The notes under the pieces: model-generated
Seen by the model: the letters and a program-made list of their open reading frames with translations, nothing else
The model's database searches: none
Told to the model about the DNA's origin: nothing
From: Sphingobium indicum B90A
GTDB lineage: Bacteria > Pseudomonadota > Alphaproteobacteria > Sphingomonadales > Sphingomonadaceae
Reading direction: 5' to 3'
Assembly (NCBI RefSeq): GCF_000264945.2
Contig: NZ_CP013070.1
Span: 2,728,001-2,792,000, forward strand
Length of the DNA stretch: 64,000 nt
Part shown: piece after piece, positions 43,242 through 52,280 of the stretch
Layout: the number at the start of each line of letters is the position of its first letter
Numbering within the stretch: position 1 is the stretch's first letter
Position numbers and translations under genes: made by a program

Positions 43242-45786
43242 CGGCAATATCCCGGCGGGGGGTTTCGCCGTCGACCTCGCCAATTGCGACCGGGAGCCGA
43301 TCCATGTCCCCGGCACGGTCCAGCCCTTCGGCTTCCTGGTCGCGCTGACCGCCGACTGGCTGGTGTCGCGCGTGTCGGCCAACAGCGCCGACCATATCGG
43401 CCTTTCGCCCGAACAGATGCTGGGCCGGCCGATCAGCGGCATCTTCAGCGCGGAGGCGGTCCATTCCCTGCGCAACCGCATCACCCTGCTGCGCGGCCCC
43501 GACGCGGTGGAGCGCATCTTCTCGCTCGCCCTGATGGAGGGCGTCGCGCCGTTCGACGTCGCCGTCCATTTCTCCGGATCGCTGGTCGTGATCGAGGCCG
43601 AACCGGCATCCCATGACGAGATGGAGGCCAGCAGCACGGTCCGCTCCATGGTCTCGCGGCTCGGCCAGACGGAGGGCATGGCCGCCTTCCTGCGGGACGG
43701 GGCGCGGCAGGTGCGGGCGCTGACCGGCTTCGACCGGGTGATGGTCTATCGTTTCGCGGAGGGCGGCGACGGCGAAGTCGTGGCCGAAGCGCTGCGTCCC
43801 GGCATCGACAGCTTCTTCGGCCTGCATTATCCCGCGTCCGACATTCCCGCGCAGGCGCGCGCGCTCTACCTGCGCAACATCTTCCGCGTGATCGCGGACG
43901 TCGGGGCGCGGCCGGTTGCCGTCGTGCCTCAACTCGATCCCTCCGGCGCGGCGCTCGACATGTCGCTCTGCCTGACGCGGGCGGTGTCGCCGATCCATAT
44001 CGAATATCTCGGCAATATGGGGGTGGGGGCCTCGCTTTCCATCTCGATCATCGTCGAAGGGCGGCTCTGGGGCCTGTTCGCCTGCCACCATTATGGTCCC
44101 CGCCTGCCCAGCTTCGCGCAGCGCAGCGCGGCCGAACTGTTCGGCCAGATCTTCTCGATGATGCTCGAAAATCGCGAGCGCAGCGAAACCGCCGCCTATG
44201 AGGGCAAGGCCCGGCAGGTGGCCGACCGGCTGATGTCGGCGGTGGCGCAGGACCATGACCTGCTGTCCAACGCCCGCTGGCTGGGCGACGTGATCTTCGA
44301 CACCATCCCGGCGGACGGCGTGGGCGTCTATATCGACGGCCAGATGACCTTTTCGGGCCTCAGCCCGGACGAGCGCAGCTTCGCCGCCATCGTCGCCATG
44401 CTGAACCGGACGGCCGCCGGCCAGGTCTTCGCCACCGACCATCTGGCTCGCCTGCTGCCCGAAGCGGCGGCCCATGCCGATCGGGCGGCCGGCCTGCTCG
44501 CCATCCCGCTGTCGCGCCGTCCCCGCGACTATGTGGTGCTGTTCCGGGCGGAACAGCTCCGCTCGGTGCGCTGGGCGGGCAGTCCGGAAAAGCATGTCGA
44601 ATATGGTCCCAACGGTCCCCGCCTCTCCCCCCGCAAGAGCTTCGAGGAGTGGTCGGAACTGGTGCGCGGCACCGCCGTGCCCTTCACCGCCGCCGAACTG
44701 CGCGTGGCCGGGGCGCTGCGCACCGCCCTGCTGGAGGTCATATTGCGCCTGTCCGATTCCGCGCATGAGGAACGGCAGAAGGCGCATGAAAAGCAGGAAT
44801 TGCTGATCGCCGAACTCAATCATCGCGTCCGCAACATCCTCTCGCTGATCCGGGGGCTGCTGTCCCAGACCCGCGACAATGCCCAGTCGGTCGACCAGTT
44901 CATCGACACGCTGGAAAGCCGCGTCCATGCCCTGGCCCGCGCCCATGACCAGATCACCGCCGACCGCTGGGCGCCTGCCCGGCTCTACGACCTCATAGAG
45001 GTGGAATCGGCCGCCTATCTGGGCGAGCGGCGCGACCGGGTGAAGCTGACCGGCCCCAATGTCCTGCTGACCCCCGCCGCCTTCACCGTGCTGGCGCTGG
45101 TGATCCATGAGATGCTGACCAACGCCGCCAAATATGGCGCGCTGTCCGACAATGGCAGCGTGGCCATCGACTGGCGCGTCGATGCCGACGGCAGCCTGCT
45201 GCTCGACTGGCGGGAAAGCGGCGGACCCGCCGTGGTCGCGCCCACGCGCCGGGGTTTCGGATCGACCGTGATCGAACGGTCCATCCCCTATGATCTCGAT
45301 GGCCGGGCGGAGGTGCATTACCGCCTTTCCGGGCTGGAGGCGCGATTCTGCATCCCCTCCGCCCATGTCGCCTCCGTCCTGCCCGACGTCGTCGGCGCCG
45401 AACGCGCGACCCCCGCCCCTGCGCCCGCGCCCACGCTGCTCAAGGGCCGCAACGTCCTGCTGGTCGAAGACAATATGATCATCGCCATGGACGGCGAGGA
45501 CGCGCTGCGCGACCTGGGCGCCGAAGTGATCACCGCCGCCAGCGTCAGCCGCGCGCGGGAGGCGATTGCGAACCATGAGGTCGATCTGGCGGTGCTGGAC
45601 TTCAACCTGGGCAATGAAACCAGCCTTCCGGTGGCGGAACTGCTGGCGGAAAGGGGCGTCTCCTTCCTCTTCGCCACCGGCTATGGCGACGGGCTGGACC
45701 TGCCCGAACGCTTCGGCGACGTGACCTTGCTCAAAAAGCCCTATTCCGGCGCCACCCTGGCCCAGGCCATCGCCCCCGTGCTGTAA
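43234..45786 (+). CDS. bphP: Bacteriophytochrome hybrid kinase (PAS-GAF-PHY-HWE/HisKA_2-REC)
   Basis: 850-aa red/far-red photoreceptor. The PAS domain starts NCDREPIHVPGTVQPFGFLV with the biliverdin-binding Cys near the N-terminus; the GAF contains PASDIPAQARALYLRN (the DIP motif) and SPIHIEYLGNMGVGAS with the chromophore His; PHY spans about residues 320-500. The kinase is HWE/HisKA_2 type (AELNHRVRNILSLIRGLLSQ, phospho-His in NHRVRN; N-box HEMLTNAAKYGAL), followed by a receiver domain with the phospho-Asp in AVLDFNLG and the FATGYG motif. Start at 43234 overlaps the heme oxygenase gene. Likely feeds the light or general stress response. Confidence 0.93.
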   Translation: MADGNIPAGGFAVDLANCDREPIHVPGTVQPFGFLVALTADWLVSRVSANSADHIGLSPEQMLGRPISGIFSAEAVHSLRNRITLLRGPDAVERIFSLALMEGVAPFDVAVHFSGSLVVIEAEPASHDEMEASSTVRSMVSRLGQTEGMAAFLRDGARQVRALTGFDRVMVYRFAEGGDGEVVAEALRPGIDSFFGLHYPASDIPAQARALYLRNIFRVIADVGARPVAVVPQLDPSGAALDMSLCLTRAVSPIHIEYLGNMGVGASLSISIIVEGRLWGLFACHHYGPRLPSFAQRSAAELFGQIFSMMLENRERSETAAYEGKARQVADRLMSAVAQDHDLLSNARWLGDVIFDTIPADGVGVYIDGQMTFSGLSPDERSFAAIVAMLNRTAAGQVFATDHLARLLPEAAAHADRAAGLLAIPLSRRPRDYVVLFRAEQLRSVRWAGSPEKHVEYGPNGPRLSPRKSFEEWSELVRGTAVPFTAAELRVAGALRTALLEVILRLSDSAHEERQKAHEKQELLIAELNHRVRNILSLIRGLLSQTRDNAQSVDQFIDTLESRVHALARAHDQITADRWAPARLYDLIEVESAAYLGERRDRVKLTGPNVLLTPAAFTVLALVIHEMLTNAAKYGALSDNGSVAIDWRVDADGSLLLDWRESGGPAVVAPTRRGFGSTVIERSIPYDLDGRAEVHYRLSGLEARFCIPSAHVASVLPDVVGAERATPAPAPAPTLLKGRNVLLVEDNMIIAMDGEDALRDLGAEVITAASVSRAREAIANHEVDLAVLDFNLGNETSLPVAELLAERGVSFLFATGYGDGLDLPERFGDVTLLKKPYSGATLAQAIAPVL

Positions 45787-45895
45787 GAGAACGAAGCTTG
45801 AGGGCCGCCCGCCGCCGCCTTTCACGCCCCACCTGAAACAGTCCGTTTCCAGCGCCCCGCTTGCGCTGCGCCCAAATCCATCCGATCTCGTGGGC

Positions 45896-46705
45896 ATGAG
45901 ACAGCCGACTCTCTTCATCCCCCATGGCGGCGGCCCCTGCTTCTTCATGGACCCCAGCGACCCCGATCGCCCGCATTGCGACCCGATGTGGCAGCCGATG
46001 CAGGACTATCTGGCGGGCATCGTCGCGACCCTGCCCGAACGCCCCGGCGCGATCCTGCTGGTCTCCGGCCATTGGGAGGAAAGCCGGTTCACCGTCCATG
46101 ACGGGGAAAGGCCCGGCCTGCTGTTCGACTATCATGGCTTTCCGCCGCACACATATGCGCTCCGCTGGGACGCGCCCGGCGCGCCCGCGCTCGCCCGCCG
46201 CGCCGCCGGCCTGCTGGAACAGGCGGGCTTTCCCGCCGGAACGGAGGAGGAGCGCGGCTGGGACCATGGCGTCTTCATCCCGATGAAGGTCGCGCTGCCG
46301 CAAGCCGACATTCCGCTCGTCCAACTCTCGCTCCGCCACGATCTGGACCCGGCGGCGCACATCGCCGCCGGACGCGCCCTCGCCCCGTTGCGCGACGAAG
46401 GTGTGCTGATCGTCGGTTCGGGCATGAGCTTCCACAATTTGCGCGTCCGCGGTTCCCAGGCCACCGCGCCGTCGAAGCTGTGGGACGACGCCCTGACCGC
46501 CGCCGTGACCGATCCCGACCCGGCCAGCCGCGCCCGCCGCGTCGCGGCCTGGGCCGACCTGCCCCATGCCCGTTTCGCCCACCCGCGGGAGGAGCATCTG
46601 CTGCCCCTGATGGTCGCCCTCGGCGCGGCAGGCAAGGACAAGGCGGTGCGCAATCATGGCAGCACCGTGCTGGGCTGGACCGTGTCCGGCTATCGCTTCG
46701 GCTGA
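45896..46705 (+). CDS. Class III extradiol ring-cleavage dioxygenase family (DODA/YgiD-like)
   Basis: 269 aa. Metal-ligand pattern of the DOPA-dioxygenase/LigB superfamily: PTLFIPHGGGPCFF, ILLVSGHWEESRFTVHDG, RGWDHGVFIPMKVALPQADI and LIVGSGMSFHNLR. Start at 45896 (MRQPTLF); a GTG at 45890 would add two residues. Such proteins oxidise catecholic compounds; the actual substrate is unknown. It stands alone and converges on the [2Fe-2S] gene, 2 nt away. Confidence 0.9.
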   Translation: MRQPTLFIPHGGGPCFFMDPSDPDRPHCDPMWQPMQDYLAGIVATLPERPGAILLVSGHWEESRFTVHDGERPGLLFDYHGFPPHTYALRWDAPGAPALARRAAGLLEQAGFPAGTEEERGWDHGVFIPMKVALPQADIPLVQLSLRHDLDPAAHIAAGRALAPLRDEGVLIVGSGMSFHNLRVRGSQATAPSKLWDDALTAAVTDPDPASRARRVAAWADLPHARFAHPREEHLLPLMVALGAAGKDKAVRNHGSTVLGWTVSGYRFG

Positions 46706-46707
46706 AG

Positions 46708-47244
46708 CTAGGGCCGCCGCAGCGCCGGAACCGCCTTCGCCGCCTCCTCCGGAGCGATGCCGGATGGCGGGACGGCGTCCACCACCTCCTCGCCCCGCAT
46801 CACCCGTCCCGCCCGCTGGATCGCGCCTCGCAGCCGGGGATAGATGCCGCAGCGGCAGATATTGGTGATCGCCGCGTCGATCTCCTCATCGCTCGGATCG
46901 CTGGTGCGCCGCAGCAGCGCCGACGCCGCCATGATGACGCCGGGGATGCAGTAGCCGCATTGGGAAACATTGTCCGCCGCGAACACCTGTTGCAGCGGAT
47001 GGCCGCGATCGGGCGACAGCCCCTCTATGGTGGTGACGAACTTCCCCTCCGCGGCGGCGATGGTCACCTGGCAGGAACGCACGGCCTCCCCGTCTATGTC
47101 GACCGTGCAGGCGCCGCAATCGCCCGTGCCGCAGCCATATTTCGTTCCGGTCAGGTTCGACGCGTCGCGCAGCGCCCAGAGCAGCGGCGTCGCCGGGTCC
47201 ATGCGATATTGGACGGGCCGGTCGTTGACCGTGAACTTCGTCAT
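46708..47244 (-). CDS. (2Fe-2S)-binding protein, small-subunit type of the xanthine oxidase family
   Basis: A 178-aa protein with both [2Fe-2S] centres of molybdenum hydroxylase small subunits: the ferredoxin-type KYGCGTGDCGACTVDIDG plus RSCQVTI, and the all-helical QCGYCIPGVIMAASALL with ICRCGIYPRLRGAI. It resembles isoquinoline 1-oxidoreductase alpha subunits. No molybdopterin large subunit is adjacent, which is unusual. It overlaps the DUF2721 gene by 4 nt and is in the same operon. Confidence 0.93.
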   Translation of the reverse strand: MTKFTVNDRPVQYRMDPATPLLWALRDASNLTGTKYGCGTGDCGACTVDIDGEAVRSCQVTIAAAEGKFVTTIEGLSPDRGHPLQQVFAADNVSQCGYCIPGVIMAASALLRRTSDPSDEEIDAAITNICRCGIYPRLRGAIQRAGRVMRGEEVVDAVPPSGIAPEEAAKAVPALRRP

Positions 47245-47717
47245 CCCGCGCCCTCTTCCTCGACCTTGTGATAGAGCACTTCGTTGCGGATGTGGATGGT
47301 GCGCGAGGCGAGCCGGATTTCCTGGATGAAGGTGGCGAAGGCCGCCGCCTGCAACACCATGGCCAGGCTGAACAGGATCGCGATGGGCGTGCCGAGGTGC
47401 GAACCCAGCAGGTTGGCGGCGAACAACAGGATGACGACCAGGCAGATCGCGCAGGCCGACGCCACCGACAGGAAGATCGCGCCGTTGACCACGCTCATCC
47501 GCCGGTCCAGCACGCGGATCTCGCTGACCATCCGGTCATGCTCCTTGCCGCGGGAGGCGAGGATCTTGTCCTCCACCTTGCGCGCCCGGTCGATGATGCG
47601 CGCCAGCCGCCCGACGCAGACGTTCAGGAACGCCCCGATGCCCGCGAGCAGGAAGACGGGGGCCAAGGCGAGCTGGATGGTCTGCGCGACCTGCGAAACC
47701 TGGGGAAGTGCGATCAT
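47241..47717 (-). CDS. DUF2721 membrane protein
   Basis: A 158-aa protein with hydrophobic helices at about residues 10-32 (IQLALAPVFLLAGIGAFLNV), 77-100 and 107-130. The segment VCVGRLARIIDRARKVEDKI and the RMSVVNGAIFLSVASACAIC segment are characteristic of DUF2721. Unknown function, inner membrane. Overlaps the downstream [2Fe-2S] gene by ATGA, suggesting shared expression; a functional link is not established. Confidence 0.88.
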   Translation of the reverse strand: MIALPQVSQVAQTIQLALAPVFLLAGIGAFLNVCVGRLARIIDRARKVEDKILASRGKEHDRMVSEIRVLDRRMSVVNGAIFLSVASACAICLVVILLFAANLLGSHLGTPIAILFSLAMVLQAAAFATFIQEIRLASRTIHIRNEVLYHKVEEEGAG

Positions 47718-47800
47718 CGTGTCAAAGCAGCGCAGAGCGAGGAAAATGGCAAGGGTTGAAATGGCTGTACAGGTTGCATGCCATCATGCCCTTGGGGAAG

Positions 47801-47911
47801 CGTGCTCCTGCGAAGGCAGGAGCCCAGTTCCAACGGTAGAATGACATTCCGAGGGCAGAACTGGGCTCTCATGAGCCACTTGTCTCATTCGAGTGCCCGC
47901 GCAGGAGCACG
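47801..47911. repeat. Inverted repeat pair, family F
   Basis: CGTGCTCCTGCGAAGGCAGG then AGCCCAGTTC at 47801-47830 and the complement GAACTGGGCTC (47858-47868) ... GCAGGAGCACG (47901-47911). Each arm also forms a CTCCTGC/GCAGGAG hairpin. Lies between the DUF2721 and aminotransferase genes. This type of repeat is common in sphingomonad intergenic DNA. Confidence 0.85.
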
Positions 47912-47937
47912 TCCCTCATCTCCCGATCCTATTCCCC

Positions 47938-49146
47938 TCAGGCAGCGCCCTTGGCCGGCGTGTTGACGCCCATGGATTTCAGATACTGCCTGATGTTGCG
48001 CGCCGCCTGCCGCAGCCGCTGCTCATTTTCCACCATGGCGATGCGGACATAGCCCTCGCCATCCTCGCCATAGCCGACCCCCGGCGCGACCGCGACCTTG
48101 GCGTGGGTCAGCAACTGCTTGGAAAATTCCAGGCTCCCCATGTCCTTGAGCGCCGGGGGCAGCGGCGCCCAGGCGAACATCGACGCCCTGGGCGCGGGAA
48201 TGTCCCAGCCAGCCCGGCCAAAGGCCTCCACCATCACGTCGCGGCGCTTGTGATAAAGCTCGCGGTTCTTCTGCACGATGTCCTGCGGCCCATTGAGCGC
48301 CGCGCAGGCGGCCGCCTGGATCGGCGTGAACGCGCCATAGTCCAGATAGGATTTCACCCGCTTCAACGCCGCGATCAGTTGCCGGTTGCCCACGGCAAAG
48401 CCGATGCGCCAGCCCGCCATGGAATAGGTCTTGCTGAGCGAGGTGAATTCCACCGCCACATCCTTGGCGCCCGGCACCTGGAGGATGGAGGGCGTCGGAT
48501 TGCCGTCATAATAAAGCTCGGAATAGGCAAGGTCGCTCAGCACCCAGACCTTGTTCTCCTTCGCCCAGGCGACCAGCCGCTCATAGAAGGCGAGGTCGAC
48601 GGTCTCGGCCGTCGGGTTGCTCGGATAGCCCACGACCAGGATCGAGGGGCGCGGCACGGTGAAGGCCATGGCCCGCTCCAGCGACTGCCAATAATGCTCG
48701 TCCGGCGTGGTCGGCACGGAGCGGATGGTCGCCCCCGCGATGATGAAGCCGAACATGTGGATCGGATAGCTGGGATTGGGCGCCAGCACGACGTCCCCCG
48801 GCGCGGTGATCGCGGTGGCCAGGCTGGCAAGGCCCTCCTTCGACCCCATGGTCACGACCACCTCGGTCTCCGGGTCCAGATCGACGCCGAAGCGGCGGCC
48901 ATAATAGTTGGCCTGCGCCCGGCGCAGCCCCGGAATCCCCATCGACTGGGAATAGCCGTGCGCGCTCGGCTTCTGCGCGACCTCGCACAGCTTGGCGATG
49001 ACATGGTCGGGCGGCGGCAGGTCGGGATTGCCCATCCCTAAGTCGATAATGTCCTCCCCCGCGGCGCGCGCGGCGGCCCGCATCGCGTTCACTTCGGCGA
49101 TGACATAGGGCGGCAGACGCTTCATGCGGTAGAATTCTTCGGACAT
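47938..49146 (-). CDS. PLP-dependent aminotransferase class I/II (alanine transaminase AlaC-like)
   Basis: 402 aa starting MSEEFYRMKRLPPYVIAEVN at 49146. Fold-type I aminotransferase: DLGMGNPDLPPPDHVI, GYSQSMGIPGLRRA, the LAPNPSYPIHMFGFIIAGAT region, the PLP-binding Lys in EFTSLSKTYSMAGWRIGFAV, and the substrate Arg in YVRIAMVENEQRLRQAARNI. It most resembles AlaC/LL-diaminopimelate-type alanine aminotransferases that make alanine from pyruvate and glutamate. Divergent from phaC. An ATG at 49443 upstream is not used. Confidence 0.93.
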   Translation of the reverse strand: MSEEFYRMKRLPPYVIAEVNAMRAAARAAGEDIIDLGMGNPDLPPPDHVIAKLCEVAQKPSAHGYSQSMGIPGLRRAQANYYGRRFGVDLDPETEVVVTMGSKEGLASLATAITAPGDVVLAPNPSYPIHMFGFIIAGATIRSVPTTPDEHYWQSLERAMAFTVPRPSILVVGYPSNPTAETVDLAFYERLVAWAKENKVWVLSDLAYSELYYDGNPTPSILQVPGAKDVAVEFTSLSKTYSMAGWRIGFAVGNRQLIAALKRVKSYLDYGAFTPIQAAACAALNGPQDIVQKNRELYHKRRDVMVEAFGRAGWDIPAPRASMFAWAPLPPALKDMGSLEFSKQLLTHAKVAVAPGVGYGEDGEGYVRIAMVENEQRLRQAARNIRQYLKSMGVNTPAKGAA

Positions 49147-49285
49147 TGGGGCTTTCCTGAAAGCTCGCTGTAAGGAATAGTAAGTGACGCGCACTCGGCT
49201 TGTCACGATCCGGCTATAACCCGCCAGCCCGCGACGCGCCAGAGAAAGCGGCGGACCGGACAATGCCAGGCGAAGGAAGGTGGCC

Positions 49286-51025
49286 ATGAAAGCACAGGAC
49301 GTCATGGAACCCCACCTCCCCACGCTGGAGGACATGCAGCAATGGACGCAGGTGCTGGGCCGGGCGCAGCAATTGATGCTGGAACAGGCGGCAGGCGCGA
49401 CCGGCCGGACATTGCCCTTCGACCCCGAAGCCGTGGCGCGCATCCAGACCGGCTTTGCCGATGAAGGCTTGGCGCTGTGGCAGCGTTTCCTGGATTCCGG
49501 CGGCCTGCTGCGCGACCATCCCGAACCCCCGCCATCGGATAGCCCCGCGGCCGCGCGCGACCGCCGCTTCGCCGACCCGGCCTGGACCGAGCATCCCTTT
49601 TACGACCTGATCCGGCAGAGCTATCTGCTGCTCTCGGATTATCTGATGAAGCTGGCCGACGCGGTGGACGGCGTCGATCCGAAGCAGAAGGCCAAGCTGC
49701 GCTTCGCCACCACAGGCCTGCTGGACGCCATCGCCCCCAGCAACTTCCCGCTGACCAACCCGCTGGTCGTGCAGAAGACGATTCAGAGCGGCGGCGAGAA
49801 TCTGGTTAAGGGCCTGCAGCACATGCTGGCCGATCTGGAAAAGGGCCAGCTCACCCACACCGACGGCACGGCGTTCGAGCTTGGCCGCAACATCGCCTCG
49901 ACCCCCGGCAAGGTGATCAAGGAAACGCCGCTCTACCAGTTGATCCACTATGCCCCGACGACAGACAAGGTGCTGGAAACGCCGCTGATCATCTTCCCGC
50001 CCTGGATCAACCGTTTCTACATCCTCGACCTGTCGCCGGAAAAAAGCTTCGTCAAATGGGCCGTCGACCAGGGGATCAGCGTCTTCCTGGTGTCGTGGAA
50101 ATCGGCCGACGCCTCGATGAAGGACGTCGTGTGGGACGATTATATCCTGGACGGCCAGATCGACGCGATCGACACGGTGCGCGACCTGCTGGGCGTGCCC
50201 GGCGTCCACGCCATCGGCTATTGCGTGGCGGGGACGACATTGGCCGCCACGCTCGCGCTGCTGACGGCGCGGGGCGAGGCGGACAAGGTCGCCAGCGCCA
50301 CCTTCTTCACCGCCCAGGTCGATTTCAGCAAGGCGGGCGACCTCACCCTGTTCGTCGACGACGAGCAGATGAAGATGGTGGAGCAGCTTTCCTCCGGCGG
50401 CTTCCTGGACGGGCGCTACATGGCCGCGACCTTCAACCTGCTGCGCGGGCGCGACCTCATCTGGAACTATGTGGTCAACAACTACCTGCTGGGGCAGGAT
50501 TACCCGCCCTTCGACCTGCTCTACTGGAACGGCGACACCACCAACCTGCCGGCGCGCTGGCACAAGGATTATCTGACGCAGCTCTATCGCGACAACCTGC
50601 TGGTGCAGCCGGGCGCGATCAGCGTCGCGGGCACGCCCATCGACCTGCGCCGGGTCAGGACGCCCGCCTATGTGCAGGCAGGGCGGGAAGATCATATCGC
50701 CCCGCTGGAAAGCGTGTGGAAGCTGACCGAGCATTTCTCCGGCCCGATCCGCTTCCTGCTGGCGGGGTCGGGGCATATAGCGGGCGTGGTGAACCCGCCC
50801 TCCGCGCAAAAATATCAATATTGGACCTGCGCCGAATCGCAGCCGACCCTGGAGGCCTTTCTCGCCCATGCGAAGGAGACAAAGGGTAGCTGGTGGCCCG
50901 ACTGGATCGAGTGGATTCGCGGGCAGGCCCCCGCCACCGTCCCGGTGAAGGGCGCCCGTCGCCCCGGCAAGGGCCGACTCAAGGCGCTGGAGGACGCCCC
51001 CGGCCGCTATGTGAAAACCCGTTAG
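49286..51025 (+). CDS. phaC: Class I poly(R)-hydroxyalkanoate synthase
   Basis: About 579 aa; polymerises (R)-3-hydroxyacyl-CoA into PHA granules. The lipase-like box HAIGYCVAGTTLAATLALLT holds the catalytic Cys; Asp is in AGREDHIAPLESVWK and His in LAGSGHIAGVVNPPS. The N-terminal LRFATTGLLDAIAPSNFPLT and the PPWINRFYILDLSPEKS segments are typical. ATG at 49286 is preferred to GTG at 49280. The phasin gene follows after 242 bp, with two TGCACTGCA-type motifs before it. Confidence 0.96.
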   Translation: MKAQDVMEPHLPTLEDMQQWTQVLGRAQQLMLEQAAGATGRTLPFDPEAVARIQTGFADEGLALWQRFLDSGGLLRDHPEPPPSDSPAAARDRRFADPAWTEHPFYDLIRQSYLLLSDYLMKLADAVDGVDPKQKAKLRFATTGLLDAIAPSNFPLTNPLVVQKTIQSGGENLVKGLQHMLADLEKGQLTHTDGTAFELGRNIASTPGKVIKETPLYQLIHYAPTTDKVLETPLIIFPPWINRFYILDLSPEKSFVKWAVDQGISVFLVSWKSADASMKDVVWDDYILDGQIDAIDTVRDLLGVPGVHAIGYCVAGTTLAATLALLTARGEADKVASATFFTAQVDFSKAGDLTLFVDDEQMKMVEQLSSGGFLDGRYMAATFNLLRGRDLIWNYVVNNYLLGQDYPPFDLLYWNGDTTNLPARWHKDYLTQLYRDNLLVQPGAISVAGTPIDLRRVRTPAYVQAGREDHIAPLESVWKLTEHFSGPIRFLLAGSGHIAGVVNPPSAQKYQYWTCAESQPTLEAFLAHAKETKGSWWPDWIEWIRGQAPATVPVKGARRPGKGRLKALEDAPGRYVKTR

Positions 51026-51191
51026 CGGTTTCCAAGCGGTCGGTTCCGATCGCTGGTCAAGAAATCGCGGAAAACGAAGAATCAAGAGCGGCGATCTGAT
51101 TCGCTCAGATCGAAACCCGCTCCAGTTCCTTCGCGGGCGGCCCGTTTGCGGCAGCCCGCCTTGCCGAAGCGACGGGTCGTACGGGCAATTT

Positions 51192-51206
51192 TGCTGCACT
51201 GCACAA
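51192..51206. promoter_or_regulatory. Candidate PhaR-type operator, site 1
   Basis: TGCTGCACTGCACAA. It shares the core TGCACTGCA with the sequence at 51238-51253, about 45 bp further on. PHA regulators of the PhaR family bind CTGC/TGC-rich sites in front of phasin genes in other alphaproteobacteria; this assignment is by analogy. Confidence 0.5.
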
Positions 51207-51237
51207 AAGCGCTTGCAACGGCGGCGCGATTTCTATA

Positions 51238-51253
51238 TTGTGCACTGCAACAA
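51238..51253. promoter_or_regulatory. Candidate PhaR-type operator, site 2
   Basis: TTGTGCACTGCAACAA, close to the phasin Shine-Dalgarno (GGAGG) at 51256-51260 and 15 nt before the start codon. Together with site 1 it could repress phasin synthesis when no PHA granules are available. Confidence 0.5.
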
Positions 51254-51267
51254 ATGGAGGTTGGTCC

Positions 51268-52179
51268 ATGGCCGTTACCCCAAAGCCAGTGCGTAAGAAG
51301 CCTGTCGCCAAGAAGGCGTCGTCGACCCTCTCCGCCAGCGAGGCGCTGAAGGCCGCCGAAGCGGCGATCAAGGCGCCGGCTCCCGCCCGGGCGAAGCCCG
51401 CCGCGAAAAAGCCTGCCCCGCCCAAGGCCGTCGCTCCGGCGGCCAAGCCCGCGGCGAAGGCTGCGCCGGCGGCGAAGGCCGATCCGGTAGCGGTGATCGC
51501 GGCGACCACGGCGGTCGACGCGGCGCCCGAACCGGAACTGGTGAAGGATGTGACCCCGCAACCCGCCCCCGTCGCCGCGGCGCCGAAGGCGGAGACGCCC
51601 AGGTCCAAGCCGGTTGCGAAGCCGACAGCGGCGCAACCGGACCTATCGAAGACCCTGTTATCCGGGGCCGGGCCGCTAGAGCCCATGTTGCTGCCCGCCA
51701 CAGAAGGAACGAAAATGATGAACGATGTGATCGAGACCGGAAAGAAATTCGCGGAAGAAACCAAGGCCAAGCTCGAAACGGTCTATGCCGACCTGAACGA
51801 GAAGGCGAAGGTGAGCGTCGAGAAGTCGACCAAGGCGATCGAGGAATTCAGCGACATCGCCAAGGGCAATGTCGAAGCGCTGGTCGAATCCGGCAAGATC
51901 GCGGCCAAGGGCTTTGAGACCCTGGGCCAGGAAGCCGTGGACTACAGCCGCAAGAGCTTCGAAAAGGCGACCGCTTCTTTCAAGAGCTTCTCGACCGTGA
52001 AGACGCCGACCGAATTCTTCCAGCTTCAGAGCCAGCTGCTCTCCAGCAGCTTCGACGAATTCACCAAGGAAGCGGCCAAGAGCAGCGAAGCGCTGATCAA
52101 GCTGGCCGGCGACGTCGCCTCTCCGCTGACCGCCCGCGTGACCGTGGTGACCGACAAGGTAAAGGCGCTCGCCGCCTGA
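51268..52179 (+). CDS. Phasin family protein with Lys/Ala/Pro-rich N-terminus
   Basis: 303 aa beginning MAVTPKPVRKKPVAKKASST after a GGAGG ribosome-binding site. Residues 1 to about 145 are Lys/Ala/Pro-rich and histone H1-like (KPAAKKPAPPKAVAPAAKPA); residues about 150-303 are an amphipathic phasin domain (VIETGKKFAEETKAKLETVY, then AIEEFSDIAKGNVEALVESG). Coats PHA granules; the basic tail may bind DNA, as proposed for other bifunctional phasins. It is paired with phaC. A strong terminator follows. Confidence 0.9.
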   Translation: MAVTPKPVRKKPVAKKASSTLSASEALKAAEAAIKAPAPARAKPAAKKPAPPKAVAPAAKPAAKAAPAAKADPVAVIAATTAVDAAPEPELVKDVTPQPAPVAAAPKAETPRSKPVAKPTAAQPDLSKTLLSGAGPLEPMLLPATEGTKMMNDVIETGKKFAEETKAKLETVYADLNEKAKVSVEKSTKAIEEFSDIAKGNVEALVESGKIAAKGFETLGQEAVDYSRKSFEKATASFKSFSTVKTPTEFFQLQSQLLSSSFDEFTKEAAKSSEALIKLAGDVASPLTARVTVVTDKVKALAA

Positions 52180-52206
52180 CCCCCGGCCTTCGGGCTTGCG
52201 AGAAAG

Positions 52207-52239
52207 AAACGGCCCCGTCGCAGGGGCCGTTTCCTTTTT
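52207..52239 (+). terminator. Rho-independent terminator after the phasin gene
   Basis: AAACGGCCCC / GGGGCCGTTT, 10 bp with a GTCGCA loop, followed by CCTTTTT. Classical terminator geometry. Confidence 0.92.
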
Positions 52240-52280
52240 CCGAAGGATGCCCCATGGCCAATGGCGGACGTTAGCCCCTC

